Shown here: positions 17,813 to 26,286 of the stretch, piece after piece
How positions within the stretch are numbered: the first letter of the stretch is position 1
How the letters are laid out: every line of letters begins with the position of its first letter
DNA from: Calditrichota bacterium
GTDB taxonomy: Bacteria; CLD3
Assembly: GCA_008501735.1 (NCBI GenBank)
Contig: QQUF01000026.1
Span: 1 to 47,375, forward strand
Length of the DNA stretch: 47,375 nucleotides
Direction: 5' to 3'
The notes under the pieces: model-generated
What the model saw: the letters and a program-made list of their open reading frames with translations, nothing else
Told to the model about the DNA's origin: nothing
The model's database searches: none
Translations under genes and position numbers: made by a program

Positions 17813-18454
17813 TTAATTATTGTCTTTTTGTGCATAAACTTCGCCTTTACAAATCCACACTTTGATTCCGATACAACCGAATAAAGTGTTAGCAGTTGAT
17901 TGAGCGTAGTCAATATCAGACCTCAATGTATGCAAAGGAACTCTTCCGTCTCTATATTGCTCAGTTCTCGCCATTTCAGCTCCCCCAAGTCTTCCTGCAC
18001 AACTAATTCTAATTCCTTCAGCTCCCATTCGGATACTAGACTGAATAGCTTTTTTCATTACTTTTCTAAATGAAACTCTTGCTTCCAATTGCCTAGCAAT
18101 ATTATCCCCAACTAATTGAGCATCTAATTCAGGTCTTTTAACTTCATTAACATTTAATTGAACATCTTTTTTAGTAATTTTTTTCAATTCTTCTTTCAGC
18201 TGGTCAATTTCTTGACCTTTTTTACCAATGATTAAACCTGGTCTTGCTGCTAAAATATTGAGAATTACTCTTTTAGAAGTTCTTTCAATAACTATTTTTG
18301 AAATTCCCGCTTTTGGTAATCTTTTTGAAATGTATTTTCTAAGAAATAAATCTTCTGAAAGTGTTTCAGCAAAATTTTTTTCATTAAACCAATTAGATTC
18401 CCAACCACGAATAACACCTACTCTAAATGATACCGGATTTACTTTTTGTCCCAT
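17813..18454 (-). CDS. rpsC: 30S ribosomal protein S3
   Basis: S3 lines the mRNA entry tunnel and has helicase activity with S4 and S5. The 213-residue protein begins MGQKVNPVSFRVGVIRGWES and has a KH domain with the 'RPGLIIGKKGQEIDQLKEEL' loop. The C-terminal domain has 'IRISCAGRLGGAEMARTEQY'. It is at the short end of the family range and lacks the longer basic tail of E. coli S3. Confidence 0.97.
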   Translation of the reverse strand: MGQKVNPVSFRVGVIRGWESNWFNEKNFAETLSEDLFLRKYISKRLPKAGISKIVIERTSKRVILNILAARPGLIIGKKGQEIDQLKEELKKITKKDVQLNVNEVKRPELDAQLVGDNIARQLEARVSFRKVMKKAIQSSIRMGAEGIRISCAGRLGGAEMARTEQYRDGRVPLHTLRSDIDYAQSTANTLFGCIGIKVWICKGEVYAQKDNN

Positions 18455-18469
18455 TTTAAATACCTTCTG

Positions 18470-18895
18470 TTATTCGTTTGAAGCGACATAGATTGTCAGG
18501 TGACTAGTTCTTTTTTTGATGTAAGCAGCTCTACCTTGAGCTCTAAACTTAATTCTCTTCATAGAAAATCCACCATCAACAAAAGCAGTTGCAACTCTTA
18601 AGTTACTTTCTTCGACGTGTTCATTTCCATCTCTATTACGATAATTCGCAACAGCTGATTTTAATGTACGACCAATGTGTAAAGCAGCTTTTTTAGGCAA
18701 AACACTAACAAGCTCTAAAGCTTGATCAACACCTTGTCCTCTAACCAAATCTGCAACTTGTCTTACCTTACGCGGAGACATTCTGCAATTTCTTAAAACG
18801 GCTATTCCGTAATTGCTTCTTTCTTCACGTTTTGCAGTCTTGCGTTCACCAGATTTGAATTGGCTTCGACTATACTTATTTTTATTTGCTTCCAT
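18470..18895 (-). CDS. rplV: 50S ribosomal protein L22
   Basis: L22 lines the nascent-peptide tunnel with a long beta hairpin. The 141-residue protein has a basic N-terminal extension of about 30 residues before the core 'LRNCRMSPRKVRQVADLVRG'. The hairpin region includes 'GFSMKRIKFRAQGRA' and the end is 'KKRTSHLTIYVASNE'. No unusual insertion is visible in the hairpin, the site of macrolide-resistance changes. Confidence 0.97.
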   Translation of the reverse strand: MEANKNKYSRSQFKSGERKTAKREERSNYGIAVLRNCRMSPRKVRQVADLVRGQGVDQALELVSVLPKKAALHIGRTLKSAVANYRNRDGNEHVEESNLRVATAFVDGGFSMKRIKFRAQGRAAYIKKRTSHLTIYVASNE

Positions 18896-18915
18896 TACAA
18901 AAGTATTCCAGTTTT

Positions 18916-19203
18916 CTATTTTAACCTTACAGTACGTTCAATCAATTTTCCACCGTGTCCTCGATAAGTACGAGTATGGGAAAATTCACCTAATTTATGA
19001 CCTACCATATTTTCAGTTACAAAAACAGGAATAAATTTTTTCCCGTTATGCACTGCAAAAGTATGACCAACGAATTCTGGTGGAATAGTGCAATTTCTTG
19101 CCCAAGTTTTAATAACTTGTTTTTGATTCTTAGAATTCAATGCTTCAACCTTTTTATCAAGCCTGAGGTCAATGTAAGGTCCTTTTTTTAATGATCTTGC
19201 CAT
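18916..19203 (-). CDS. rpsS: 30S ribosomal protein S19
   Basis: S19 sits in the head of the 30S subunit with S13. The 95-residue protein begins [20 protein letters not shown] and has '[20 protein letters not shown]' and '[18 protein letters not shown]', which are nearly invariant. It lies between rplB and rplV as in standard S10 operons. Confidence 0.98.
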   Translation of the reverse strand: MARSLKKGPYIDLRLDKKVEALNSKNQKQVIKTWARNCTIPPEFVGHTFAVHNGKKFIPVFVTENMVGHKLGEFSHTRTYRGHGGKLIERTVRLK

Positions 19204-19221
19204 TTAACTAATCTCCAAACC

Positions 19222-20046
19222 TTACTTAGTTCTTCGTCTGACAATAAACTTGTCAGTATTTTTGTTCTTACGAGTTTTCAATCCTTTAGTCTGAACTCCC
19301 CAAGGTGTTCTTGGATGACCTCCTCCAGAAGTCTTTCCTTCACCACCTCCGTGAGGGTGATCAACAGGATTCATTACAACACCACGAGACTGAGGTCTAA
19401 TTCCAAGCCAACGTGAACGTCCAGCTTTACCAAAAGATTCGTTTCCGTGGTCGATATTTCCAACTTGTCCGATTGTTGCATAACAACGTAAGTCAATTCT
19501 TCTAACTTCAGAAGAAGGTAACTTAACTAAAGCATATTTGCCTTCTTTAGCTACCAAAGTCGCCATTGTTCCTGCACTTCTTACAAGTTGTGAGCCTTTT
19601 CCAATTTTCAATTCAATGTTATGAATAATCGAACCTAAAGGCATTTTTCCAAGAGGTAAAGCATTTCCAACTTGAATGTCTGCTGCTTCTCCTGCCATTA
19701 CTTTATCACCAACATTTAATTGGTGAGGAGCAACGATATATCTTTTTTCGCCGTCAGCGTAAACGACTAATGCAATTCTCGCAGAACGATTTGGATCATA
19801 CTCAATGGTTTTAACTTCACCTTGAATATCTCTTTTATCTCTTTTGAAATCAATAATTCTATAAGCTCTTTTGTGTCCACCACCTCTATGACGAGAAGTA
19901 ATTCTTCCTCGTGAGTTTCTTCCACCAGACTTTTTTAATGGTGCAAGTAAACTTTTTTCAGGTTTATCGGTTGTAACTTCCACAAAATCAGAAATCGCTT
20001 TGAACCTTTGACCTGGTGTGATTGGTCTGTATTTTTTAATACCCAT
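19222..20046 (-). CDS. rplB: 50S ribosomal protein L2
   Basis: L2 is among the largest and most conserved 50S proteins and is needed for subunit joining and peptidyl transfer. The 274-residue protein contains '[19 protein letters not shown]', '[20 protein letters not shown]' and the catalytic-site loop '[20 protein letters not shown]', whose His is the residue linked to activity. Its ATG shares a base with the rplW stop (TAATG). Confidence 0.98.
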   Translation of the reverse strand: MGIKKYRPITPGQRFKAISDFVEVTTDKPEKSLLAPLKKSGGRNSRGRITSRHRGGGHKRAYRIIDFKRDKRDIQGEVKTIEYDPNRSARIALVVYADGEKRYIVAPHQLNVGDKVMAGEAADIQVGNALPLGKMPLGSIIHNIELKIGKGSQLVRSAGTMATLVAKEGKYALVKLPSSEVRRIDLRCYATIGQVGNIDHGNESFGKAGRSRWLGIRPQSRGVVMNPVDHPHGGGEGKTSGGGHPRTPWGVQTKGLKTRKNKNTDKFIVRRRTK

Positions 20047-20342
20047 TAGACATCTCCGAAAAAGTTTATGCTATTTCCAGCTTCAAGAGTAACAATTGCT
20101 TTCTTCCAATCAGAAGTGCGACCAACAATTCTACGTCTTTTTGTAAAACGTAAAACGTTAGTTCCTTTTTGATTCAAAGTTCTAACACTTTTAACCTTAA
20201 CACTGTATTTATTTTCAATAGCATGCTTAACTTCAATCTTGTTTGCAAACGGACTGATTTTAAAAGTGTATTGATTTCTTCTATCTTGAAGAACCAAAGC
20301 TTTTTCAGTTTGGACTGGGGAAAGTAAAATTCTTTTATACAT
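20046..20342 (-). CDS. rplW: 50S ribosomal protein L23
   Basis: L23 lies at the tunnel exit and is the docking site for trigger factor. The 98-residue protein has '[20 protein letters not shown]', '[20 protein letters not shown]' and '[20 protein letters not shown]', fitting the family. It is linked by one-base stop/start overlaps to rplD upstream and rplB downstream. Confidence 0.97.
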   Translation of the reverse strand: MYKRILLSPVQTEKALVLQDRRNQYTFKISPFANKIEVKHAIENKYSVKVKSVRTLNQKGTNVLRFTKRRRIVGRTSDWKKAIVTLEAGNSINFFGDV

Positions 20343-20968
20343 TATCCTAAAATCTCCTCCAAATCTTTAAGTGCCGTTTTTTCAATAATTAAAGTTCTAC
20401 AATTTAAAATATCATAACTTGAAGCGACTTTTGCTTGCTCAACGCTAAAGTATGGGATATTTCTTCCTGAATTATAAATTGCTCTTTTACATTCTGATGT
20501 AAGAATCATTACTTTTGAAGTATCAACTTCCATCTTTTTTAGAATATTTACTAACTGCGATGTTTTTGGTGTATCAAATGATAAGTCATCAATCACAAAA
20601 ACATTTTGACTCTTTGCTTTCAATGAAAGAACTGAGCGTCGAGCTAATTTTTTTACTTTTTTAGGAAGGGAAATTTTATATGTGTGAGGTCTTGGACCAA
20701 AAACAGTTCCACCGCCGACCCAAAGTGGTGATCTTCTTGTTCCTGCTCTCGCAGCTCCACGACCTTTTTGCTTCCAAGGTTTTCTTCCACCACCTCTAAC
20801 TTCAGCACGTTCTTTTGTAGAATGTGTCCCTTGACGCTTGTTAGCTAAGTAAGCTTTAACAGCTAAATAGACTACGTGTTCATTAGGTTCAATTCCAAAA
20901 ACGCTATCTGCAAGTTGTGCAGTTTCAGAACTTAACGTTCCGTCGTTTTGATAAACTTTAGCTTCCAT
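20342..20968 (-). CDS. rplD: 50S ribosomal protein L4
   Basis: L4 lines the nascent-peptide tunnel and in E. coli also represses its own operon. The 208-residue protein has the tunnel loop 'RGGGRKPWKQKGRGAARAGT', preceded by 'ANKRQGTHSTKERAEV' and followed by 'FGPRPHTYKISLPKKVKKLA'. The E. coli-type S10 leader would lie before rpsJ. Here only 17 bases separate tuf and rpsJ, so L4 cannot act there in the known way. Confidence 0.97.
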   Translation of the reverse strand: MEAKVYQNDGTLSSETAQLADSVFGIEPNEHVVYLAVKAYLANKRQGTHSTKERAEVRGGGRKPWKQKGRGAARAGTRRSPLWVGGGTVFGPRPHTYKISLPKKVKKLARRSVLSLKAKSQNVFVIDDLSFDTPKTSQLVNILKKMEVDTSKVMILTSECKRAIYNSGRNIPYFSVEQAKVASSYDILNCRTLIIEKTALKDLEEILG

Positions 20969-21591
20969 TATCCTTCTTTCCTAATTTCTAAGTAACCATT
21001 TACCGAACCAGGAACTGAGCCCGAAACGAAAAGTAAGTTTCTTTCAGTATCAACTTTAACAACCTTAAGCCCTGAAATTGTTTTACGGACATTTCCATAA
21101 TGACCAGGCATTTTCATACCCTTGATTACTTTTGAAGGGTAAGCTGATTGCCCAATGGAACCTCCAGCTCTCGCTCTATCAGATTGACCGTGAGTTGCAC
21201 CACCAACACCTGCGAAACCGTGTCTTTTAATTACACCAGCAAAACCTTTACCAATCGATTTCCCAGAAATTACAATTGGGTCACCAACTGAAAAGATATC
21301 AACTTTTACTTCATCACCCAAGGAAGGAACGTCTTCTGAAAGTCTAAATTCTTTTAATCTTCTTAAAGGTTCTGTATTTGCATTTTTGAAATGCCCTTTA
21401 AGAGGTTTAGTAGTATTTTTTCTTTTTTTCTCGTCAAATCCGAGTTGAACAGCTGAATATCCGTCTTTCTCAACTGTCTTTACTTGAGTAACTTTGCAAG
21501 GACCAGCTTCTACGATTGTGACAGGAATAACTTTTCCTGCCGCATCAAAGACCTGCGTCATTCCTATTTTCTTACCAAGAATTCCATTCAT
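20968..21591 (-). CDS. rplC: 50S ribosomal protein L3
   Basis: L3 is an early-assembly protein whose loop reaches the peptidyl transferase centre. The 207-residue protein begins MNGILGKKIGMTQVFDAAGK. It carries 'GKGFAGVIKRHGFAGVGGAT', then 'GGSIGQSAYPSKVIKGMKMP' and 'GHYGNVRKTI', which contains the glutamine normally methylated by PrmB. It follows rpsJ by 5 bases and overlaps rplD by one base. Confidence 0.98.
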   Translation of the reverse strand: MNGILGKKIGMTQVFDAAGKVIPVTIVEAGPCKVTQVKTVEKDGYSAVQLGFDEKKRKNTTKPLKGHFKNANTEPLRRLKEFRLSEDVPSLGDEVKVDIFSVGDPIVISGKSIGKGFAGVIKRHGFAGVGGATHGQSDRARAGGSIGQSAYPSKVIKGMKMPGHYGNVRKTISGLKVVKVDTERNLLFVSGSVPGSVNGYLEIRKEG

Positions 21592-21596
21592 CTTAA

Positions 21597-21905
21597 TTAT
21601 ACCTTAATTTCAATGTCAACACCTGCAGGAAGCTCTAATCTCATTAAAGCTTCAGCTGTTTTCGGAGTGGCATTCAAAATATCTATCAATCTTTTGTGAA
21701 TTCTTATTTCAAATTGCTCACGTGATTTTTTATTTACGTGAGGCGAACGAAGCACTGTATAGACGCTTCTTCTAGTCGGCAAAGGAATTGGACCAGAAAT
21801 TAAAGCACCTGTTTGTTTCGCAGTGCCAATAATTTTTTTAGTCGATTGATCAATTAAATTATGATCGTATGCCTTTAACCGAATTCTGATTTTTTGACCA
21901 GCCAC
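21597..21905 (-). CDS. rpsJ: 30S ribosomal protein S10, GTG start
   Basis: S10 is a head protein of the 30S subunit and also a transcription antitermination factor (NusE) that binds NusB and NusG. The 102-residue protein has '[20 protein letters not shown]', '[20 protein letters not shown]' and '[20 protein letters not shown]'. The start is GTG at 21905. That GTG, the following GCT codon and the upstream spacer lie inside the repeat shared with the other tuf locus, where the same GTG starts rpmG. Confidence 0.97.
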   Translation of the reverse strand: MAGQKIRIRLKAYDHNLIDQSTKKIIGTAKQTGALISGPIPLPTRRSVYTVLRSPHVNKKSREQFEIRIHKRLIDILNATPKTAEALMRLELPAGVDIEIKV

Positions 21906-23114
21906 AGTTTTAAACCTCTGTGTTATTCGATAATTTTAGTAATTACACCAGAACCTACTGTTCTGCCACCTTCACGAATAGCGAAACGCAATCCGTCTTC
22001 CATAGCGATTGTAGTGATTAACTCTACATTCATCTCTATGTTATCACCAGGCATTACCATCTCTACACCCTCTGGTAATGTCAATACTCCAGTTACATCT
22101 GTTGTTCTAAAATAGAACTGAGGTCTGTAACCACTAAAGAATGGAGTATGACGTCCACCTTCTTCTTTTTTCAATACGTATACTTGTGATTCAAATTTTG
22201 TATGTGGAGTAATACTACCAGGCTTACAAATTACCATTCCACGAGTTATAGCTTCTTTATCAATACCACGTAATAACAATCCTACGTTATCACCTGCCAT
22301 TCCCTCATCAAGCAACTTACGAAACATCTCTACACCTGTTACTGTAGTATCAAGTTTATCACCCATTCCGATAATCTCGACCTTTTCACCAACCTTAACT
22401 TGACCTCTTTCTATTCTACCCGTAGAAACTGTTCCACGACCACTAATTGAAAAGACATCTTCAACTGGCATCAAAAATGGTTTATCTAAAACACGCTCGG
22501 GAGTAGGGATATAGCTATCAACTGATGCCATCAACTCATCAATACAAGCTGTTGCATCTGCATTTGTTGGCTCATTCAAAGCGTTCAATGCACTACCTTG
22601 AATAATTGGAATATCATCTCCAGGAAAATCGTAATCACTTAACAATTCACGTAATTCCATTTCAACCAACTCTAACAACTCTGGGTCATCTACTTGGTCT
22701 ACTTTATTCATAAAAACTACAATTCTTGGAACACCTACTTGGCGAGCCAATAAAATGTGCTCTCTTGTTTGTGGCATTGGACCATCTGTCGCTGCTACTA
22801 CCAAAATAGCTCCATCCATTTGAGCTGCACCTGTTATCATATTCTTAATATAGTCAGCGTGACCTGGACAATCTACGTGAGCATAATGACGACTTTCTGT
22901 TTGATACTCTACGTGAGCTGTATTAATTGTTATACCTCTTTCACGCTCCTCTGGGGCATTGTCAATACTGTCGTAGTCTTGAAATGCTGCTAATCCCTGA
23001 TTAGCCAAATGTTGAGTAATTGCCGCTGTTAATGTAGTCTTTCCATGGTCTACGTGACCAATTGTTCCTACATTCACGTGAGGCTTACTTCTGTCAAATT
23101 TTTCCTTAGACATT
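21900..23114. repeat. Direct repeat copy 1 (tuf conversion tract)
   Basis: These 1,215 bases appear identical to 38201-39415, a constant offset of 16,301. I saw no mismatch where I aligned the two copies by eye. The tract holds the whole tuf gene, 17 spacer bases after it, the GTG start and GCT second codon of the following gene plus one more base, and one base upstream of the tuf ATG. Outside these limits the sequences diverge at once. Confidence 0.95.
21923..23113 (-). CDS. tuf: Elongation factor Tu (copy 1, str-cluster locus)
   Basis: EF-Tu carries aminoacyl-tRNA to the ribosome as a GTP complex. The 396-residue protein has all G motifs: GHVDHGKT, '[12 protein letters not shown]', [16 protein letters not shown] and SAL. 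Domains II and III follow ('[18 protein letters not shown]', '[20 protein letters not shown]', '[20 protein letters not shown]'). It lies 39 bases after fusA, and an AGGAGA precedes the ATG. It is identical in protein, and apparently in DNA, to the copy at 38224-39414. Val GTA, Ser AGT, Leu TTA/TTG and Glu GAG are used more than in neighbouring ribosomal genes, which prefer GTT, TCA/TCT, CTT and GAA. Confidence 0.98.
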   Translation of the reverse strand: MSKEKFDRSKPHVNVGTIGHVDHGKTTLTAAITQHLANQGLAAFQDYDSIDNAPEERERGITINTAHVEYQTESRHYAHVDCPGHADYIKNMITGAAQMDGAILVVAATDGPMPQTREHILLARQVGVPRIVVFMNKVDQVDDPELLELVEMELRELLSDYDFPGDDIPIIQGSALNALNEPTNADATACIDELMASVDSYIPTPERVLDKPFLMPVEDVFSISGRGTVSTGRIERGQVKVGEKVEIIGMGDKLDTTVTGVEMFRKLLDEGMAGDNVGLLLRGIDKEAITRGMVICKPGSITPHTKFESQVYVLKKEEGGRHTPFFSGYRPQFYFRTTDVTGVLTLPEGVEMVMPGDNIEMNVELITTIAMEDGLRFAIREGGRTVGSGVITKIIE

Positions 23115-23152
23115 TGAAATATCTCCTATGTTTTATTTTTATATTTTATGTT

Positions 23153-25228
23153 TTATGTTGTTTTACTTGCAATTTCTTCTGCAATTGACTTAGGCACTGG
23201 CTCGTATTTGTCAAATTGCATTGAGTAAACAGCACGACCAGAACTTATTGTTCTAATTATTGTCGCATAACCAAACATTTCGGAAAGCGGAACTTCTGCT
23301 TTTATTATCTGAGCATCTTTTCTCGATTCCATTGAAATAATTTTTCCTCTACGAGAGTTCAAATCACCCATTAAATCACCCATATATTCAGGTGGGGTAA
23401 TAATCTCTACATCCATAATCGGCTCAAGGATAATTGGCTTAGCAACCTTAGCACCGTTTTGGAATCCCATTGAACCAGCTACCTTAAAAGCCATCTCAGA
23501 AGAGTCAACATCGTGGTATGAACCATCTATCAACTCAACACTAATATCTTTCATTGGATAACCCGCAACAATCCCATTTAACATCGCTTGCTGAATCCCA
23601 GCCGAAACAGAATTTATATATTCTTTTGGAATTGCACCACCGACGATTTTATTGTGAAAATGATAACCACTTCCAGCCTCACCAGGAATCAAATTTAGAA
23701 CACAATGTCCGTATTGACCACGACCGCCAGATTGACGTACGAATTTTCCTTCACACTCAACTTGCTTAGAAATAGTTTCTCGATAAGAAACTTGTGGTTT
23801 ACCAACATTTGCATTAACACTAAATTCTCTTTTTAACCTATCAATAATAATCTCTAAATGAAGTTCACCCATTCCTGAAATAATTGTTTGGCCTGTTTCG
23901 TCATCAATTCTAACTTTAAAAGTTGGGTCTTCTTCTGCTAATTTTCCAATAGCTTTACTCAATTTTTCTTGATCAGCTTTTGAATCAGGCTCAACAGCAA
24001 GAGCAATCACAGGATCAGGGAATTCCATCTTCTCTAAAATAATCGGAGAATCCAAATCACAAAGAGTATCACCTGTTTTTGTATTTTTCAAACCAACAGC
24101 AGCGGCAATATCACCTGTCCTAACAAAGTCAATATCTTCTCTTTTATTTGCGTGCATTTGAAGAATTCTACCAAGTCTTTCTTTTTTTCCAGTAGTTGTA
24201 TTTAAGATATAAGAACCTGCTTTAGCTTGACCAGAATAAGCCCTAAAGAAAGTTAACTTCCCTACATAAGGGTCAGTCATTACTTTAAAAGCCAAACCAG
24301 AAAAGGATTCTTCATCAGAAGGTTTTCTAGTATGATGCTCATCTGCGTCATCAACATCGTGCCCCTGAATTTCCCCAATATCAATCGGCGAAGGCAAATA
24401 ATCTACAACCGCATCAAGCAATCTCTGAACACCTTTATTTTTAAAAGCAGACCCACAAATTACAGGAGTAATAGCACAGTCCAAAGTTGCTTTTCTAATT
24501 ACCGATTTGATTTCAGAAGCTTCAATATCTTCACCCTCTAAATACTTCATCATCAACGAATCATCGTATTCGGAAACAGCTTCAAGCAAATTAGTTCTCC
24601 ATTGCTCTGCTTGCCCCCTAAGACTATCTGGAACATCTAACTCATCAAAAGTCATCCCAGAAGTTGTATCGTGATACATTATTGCTTTCATATTAACAAG
24701 ATCAATTATCCCAGTGAACATATCACCAGCACCTATTGGGATAAAAAGAGGAACAGGATGAGCTCCCAAACGAGACTTAATCATATCCATAACATTAAAA
24801 AAATCAGCACCAGTTCTATCCATCTTATTTACGAAACCAATTCTTGGCACACCGTATTTATCTGCTTGTCTCCAAACAGTTTCACTTTGAGGTTCAACAC
24901 CACCAACGGCACAAAACAAAGCAACAGCTCCATCAAGAACCCTTAGCGACCTTTCAACTTCAACAGTAAAATCAACGTGACCAGGCGTATCAATAATATT
25001 TATCGTATGACCGTCCCATTCGCAAGTAGTTGCAGCACTCGTAATTGTAATCCCACGTTCTTTTTCTTGCTCCATCCAATCCATTGTCGCTGCACCATCG
25101 TGAACTTCACCAATCTTATAAGTTCTACCTGTATAAAAAAGGATTCTTTCAGTAGTAGTAGTTTTCCCGGCATCAATGTGAGCCATAATTCCGATATTTC
25201 GGAGTTTATCTATTCGATTATTAGACAT
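23153..25228 (-). CDS. fusA: Elongation factor G
   Basis: EF-G drives translocation of tRNA and mRNA with GTP hydrolysis. The 691-residue protein begins [20 protein letters not shown] and has the P-loop [15 protein letters not shown], '[17 protein letters not shown]', '[20 protein letters not shown]' and [10 protein letters not shown]. Domains II-V follow, with '[18 protein letters not shown]' and the end '[13 protein letters not shown]'. The length is full and there is no sign of a paralogue in the window. It lies between rpsG and tuf, the standard str-operon order. Confidence 0.98.
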   Translation of the reverse strand: MSNNRIDKLRNIGIMAHIDAGKTTTTERILFYTGRTYKIGEVHDGAATMDWMEQEKERGITITSAATTCEWDGHTINIIDTPGHVDFTVEVERSLRVLDGAVALFCAVGGVEPQSETVWRQADKYGVPRIGFVNKMDRTGADFFNVMDMIKSRLGAHPVPLFIPIGAGDMFTGIIDLVNMKAIMYHDTTSGMTFDELDVPDSLRGQAEQWRTNLLEAVSEYDDSLMMKYLEGEDIEASEIKSVIRKATLDCAITPVICGSAFKNKGVQRLLDAVVDYLPSPIDIGEIQGHDVDDADEHHTRKPSDEESFSGLAFKVMTDPYVGKLTFFRAYSGQAKAGSYILNTTTGKKERLGRILQMHANKREDIDFVRTGDIAAAVGLKNTKTGDTLCDLDSPIILEKMEFPDPVIALAVEPDSKADQEKLSKAIGKLAEEDPTFKVRIDDETGQTIISGMGELHLEIIIDRLKREFSVNANVGKPQVSYRETISKQVECEGKFVRQSGGRGQYGHCVLNLIPGEAGSGYHFHNKIVGGAIPKEYINSVSAGIQQAMLNGIVAGYPMKDISVELIDGSYHDVDSSEMAFKVAGSMGFQNGAKVAKPIILEPIMDVEIITPPEYMGDLMGDLNSRRGKIISMESRKDAQIIKAEVPLSEMFGYATIIRTISSGRAVYSMQFDKYEPVPKSIAEEIASKTT

Positions 25229-25253
25229 TTTTCTTCTTTAAATACCTTATTAG

Positions 25254-25724
25254 TTACCATCTAAAATGTGCAAATGCTTTATTAGCTTCTGCCATTTTGA
25301 GAGTATCATCTTTCTTTTTAATTGAAGCACCTTCCTCTTTCGAAGCGGCAATTAATTCTTCCGCCAAATTTCCAGCCAAAGTCCTTCCTTTACGAGCAAC
25401 AGAATAGCGAATGATCCATCTCATTGCCAAAGCACGTCTTCTCGATTCAGAAACTTCAACAGGAACTTGGTAGGTAGAACCACCAACTCTTCTAGAACGA
25501 ACCTCTAACATTGGCTCAACATTTTTAATAGCAGCAAAGAAAATATCAATTCCATTTTCTTTGGTTTTTTCGGCTATTAAATCAATTGCATCATAAAGAA
25601 TTTTTTCGGCAACACTTTTTTTGCCGTCAATCATCAAATTATTTACAAATTTCGTTACCAAAACCTCGTTATAAATTGGGTCTGGCAATATTTTTCTTTT
25701 TACAGCTTGTCTTCTTCTTGACAT
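25254..25724 (-). CDS. rpsG: 30S ribosomal protein S7
   Basis: S7 nucleates assembly of the 30S head and contacts the E-site tRNA. The 156-residue protein begins [20 protein letters not shown] and has '[20 protein letters not shown]' and '[20 protein letters not shown]', characteristic of the family. It follows rpsL by 17 bases and precedes fusA by 25. In E. coli S7 represses translation from the rpsL-rpsG spacer, which is about 100 bases; the short gap here leaves no room for that structure. Confidence 0.97.
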   Translation of the reverse strand: MSRRRQAVKRKILPDPIYNEVLVTKFVNNLMIDGKKSVAEKILYDAIDLIAEKTKENGIDIFFAAIKNVEPMLEVRSRRVGGSTYQVPVEVSESRRRALAMRWIIRYSVARKGRTLAGNLAEELIAASKEEGASIKKKDDTLKMAEANKAFAHFRW

Positions 25725-25741
25725 TTTAACTTCTTCTCAAA

Positions 25742-26116
25742 TTACTTTTTAGGTCTTTTTGCACCATACTTAGAACGTGAAGTTCTTCTATCTTGAACAC
25801 CTAAAGTATCCAAGCTACCGCGAATAATATGATATCTAACTCCAGGAAGGTCTTTTACTCTTCCACCACGAATCATAACTATTGAGTGTTCTTGCAAATT
25901 GTGTCCTTCACCAGGAATATAAGCCGTAACTTCAATCCCATTGGTTAAGCGCACACGAGCAACTTTACGAAGAGCCGAATTCGGCTTCTTAGGTGTAGTC
26001 GTATATACTCTTGTACAAACACCTCTTTTTTGAGGACAAGATGCAAGAGCTGGCGAAGAAGTTTTTTTAATTTGTCGTTCTCTGCCTTTGCGAACTAACT
26101 GATTAATTGTTGGCAT
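25742..26116 (-). CDS. rpsL: 30S ribosomal protein S12
   Basis: S12 monitors codon-anticodon pairing in the decoding centre. From the ATG at 26116 it has 124 residues, begins [20 protein letters not shown] and contains '[20 protein letters not shown]' and '[20 protein letters not shown]'. The lysines of PKKPNSA and VKDLPG, altered in streptomycin-resistant strains elsewhere, are unchanged. An upstream in-frame ATG at 26134 would add six non-conserved residues. The GGAG that follows that ATG serves well as the ribosome-binding site for 26116, so the shorter form is preferred. Confidence 0.97.
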   Translation of the reverse strand: MPTINQLVRKGRERQIKKTSSPALASCPQKRGVCTRVYTTTPKKPNSALRKVARVRLTNGIEVTAYIPGEGHNLQEHSIVMIRGGRVKDLPGVRYHIIRGSLDTLGVQDRRTSRSKYGAKRPKK

Positions 26117-26134
26117 ACTATTGTTAAACTCCAT

Positions 26135-26232
26135 AATTCTGCATTTTTACCAAGTCTTGTGAAGTTAAAACTTAAATTGTTAAATACAAAATACTTTTTA
26201 ATTTTTATTTTGCCTAAGCAAAAGTTAGTTGG
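26135..26232 (-). promoter_or_regulatory. Spacer likely to hold the rpsL (str) promoter
   Basis: After the rpoC terminator about 100 AT-rich bases precede rpsL, the largest terminator-free gap in the cluster. A promoter is needed here if the terminator is efficient. I see several weak AT-rich candidates (for example TATTTTG and TTGTAT elements) but no clear pair of boxes, so the precise position is not assigned. Confidence 0.35.
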
Positions 26233-26266
26233 AAAAAAAAGGAGAATTGAATATTCAATTCTCCTA
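26233..26266 (-). terminator. Intrinsic terminator after rpoC
   Basis: Positions 26241-26266 form a 26-base perfect inverted repeat (left arm AGGAGAATTGAAT, right arm its complement). In RNA this folds as a long stem with a tiny AT loop. On the minus strand it is followed by a run of Ts (TTTTTTT) at 26234-26240. It lies 20 bases after the rpoC stop and should separate the rpoBC transcript from rpsL and the genes beyond, fully or in part. Confidence 0.88.
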
Positions 26267-26286
26267 TCATAAATAGTCTAATTAAT

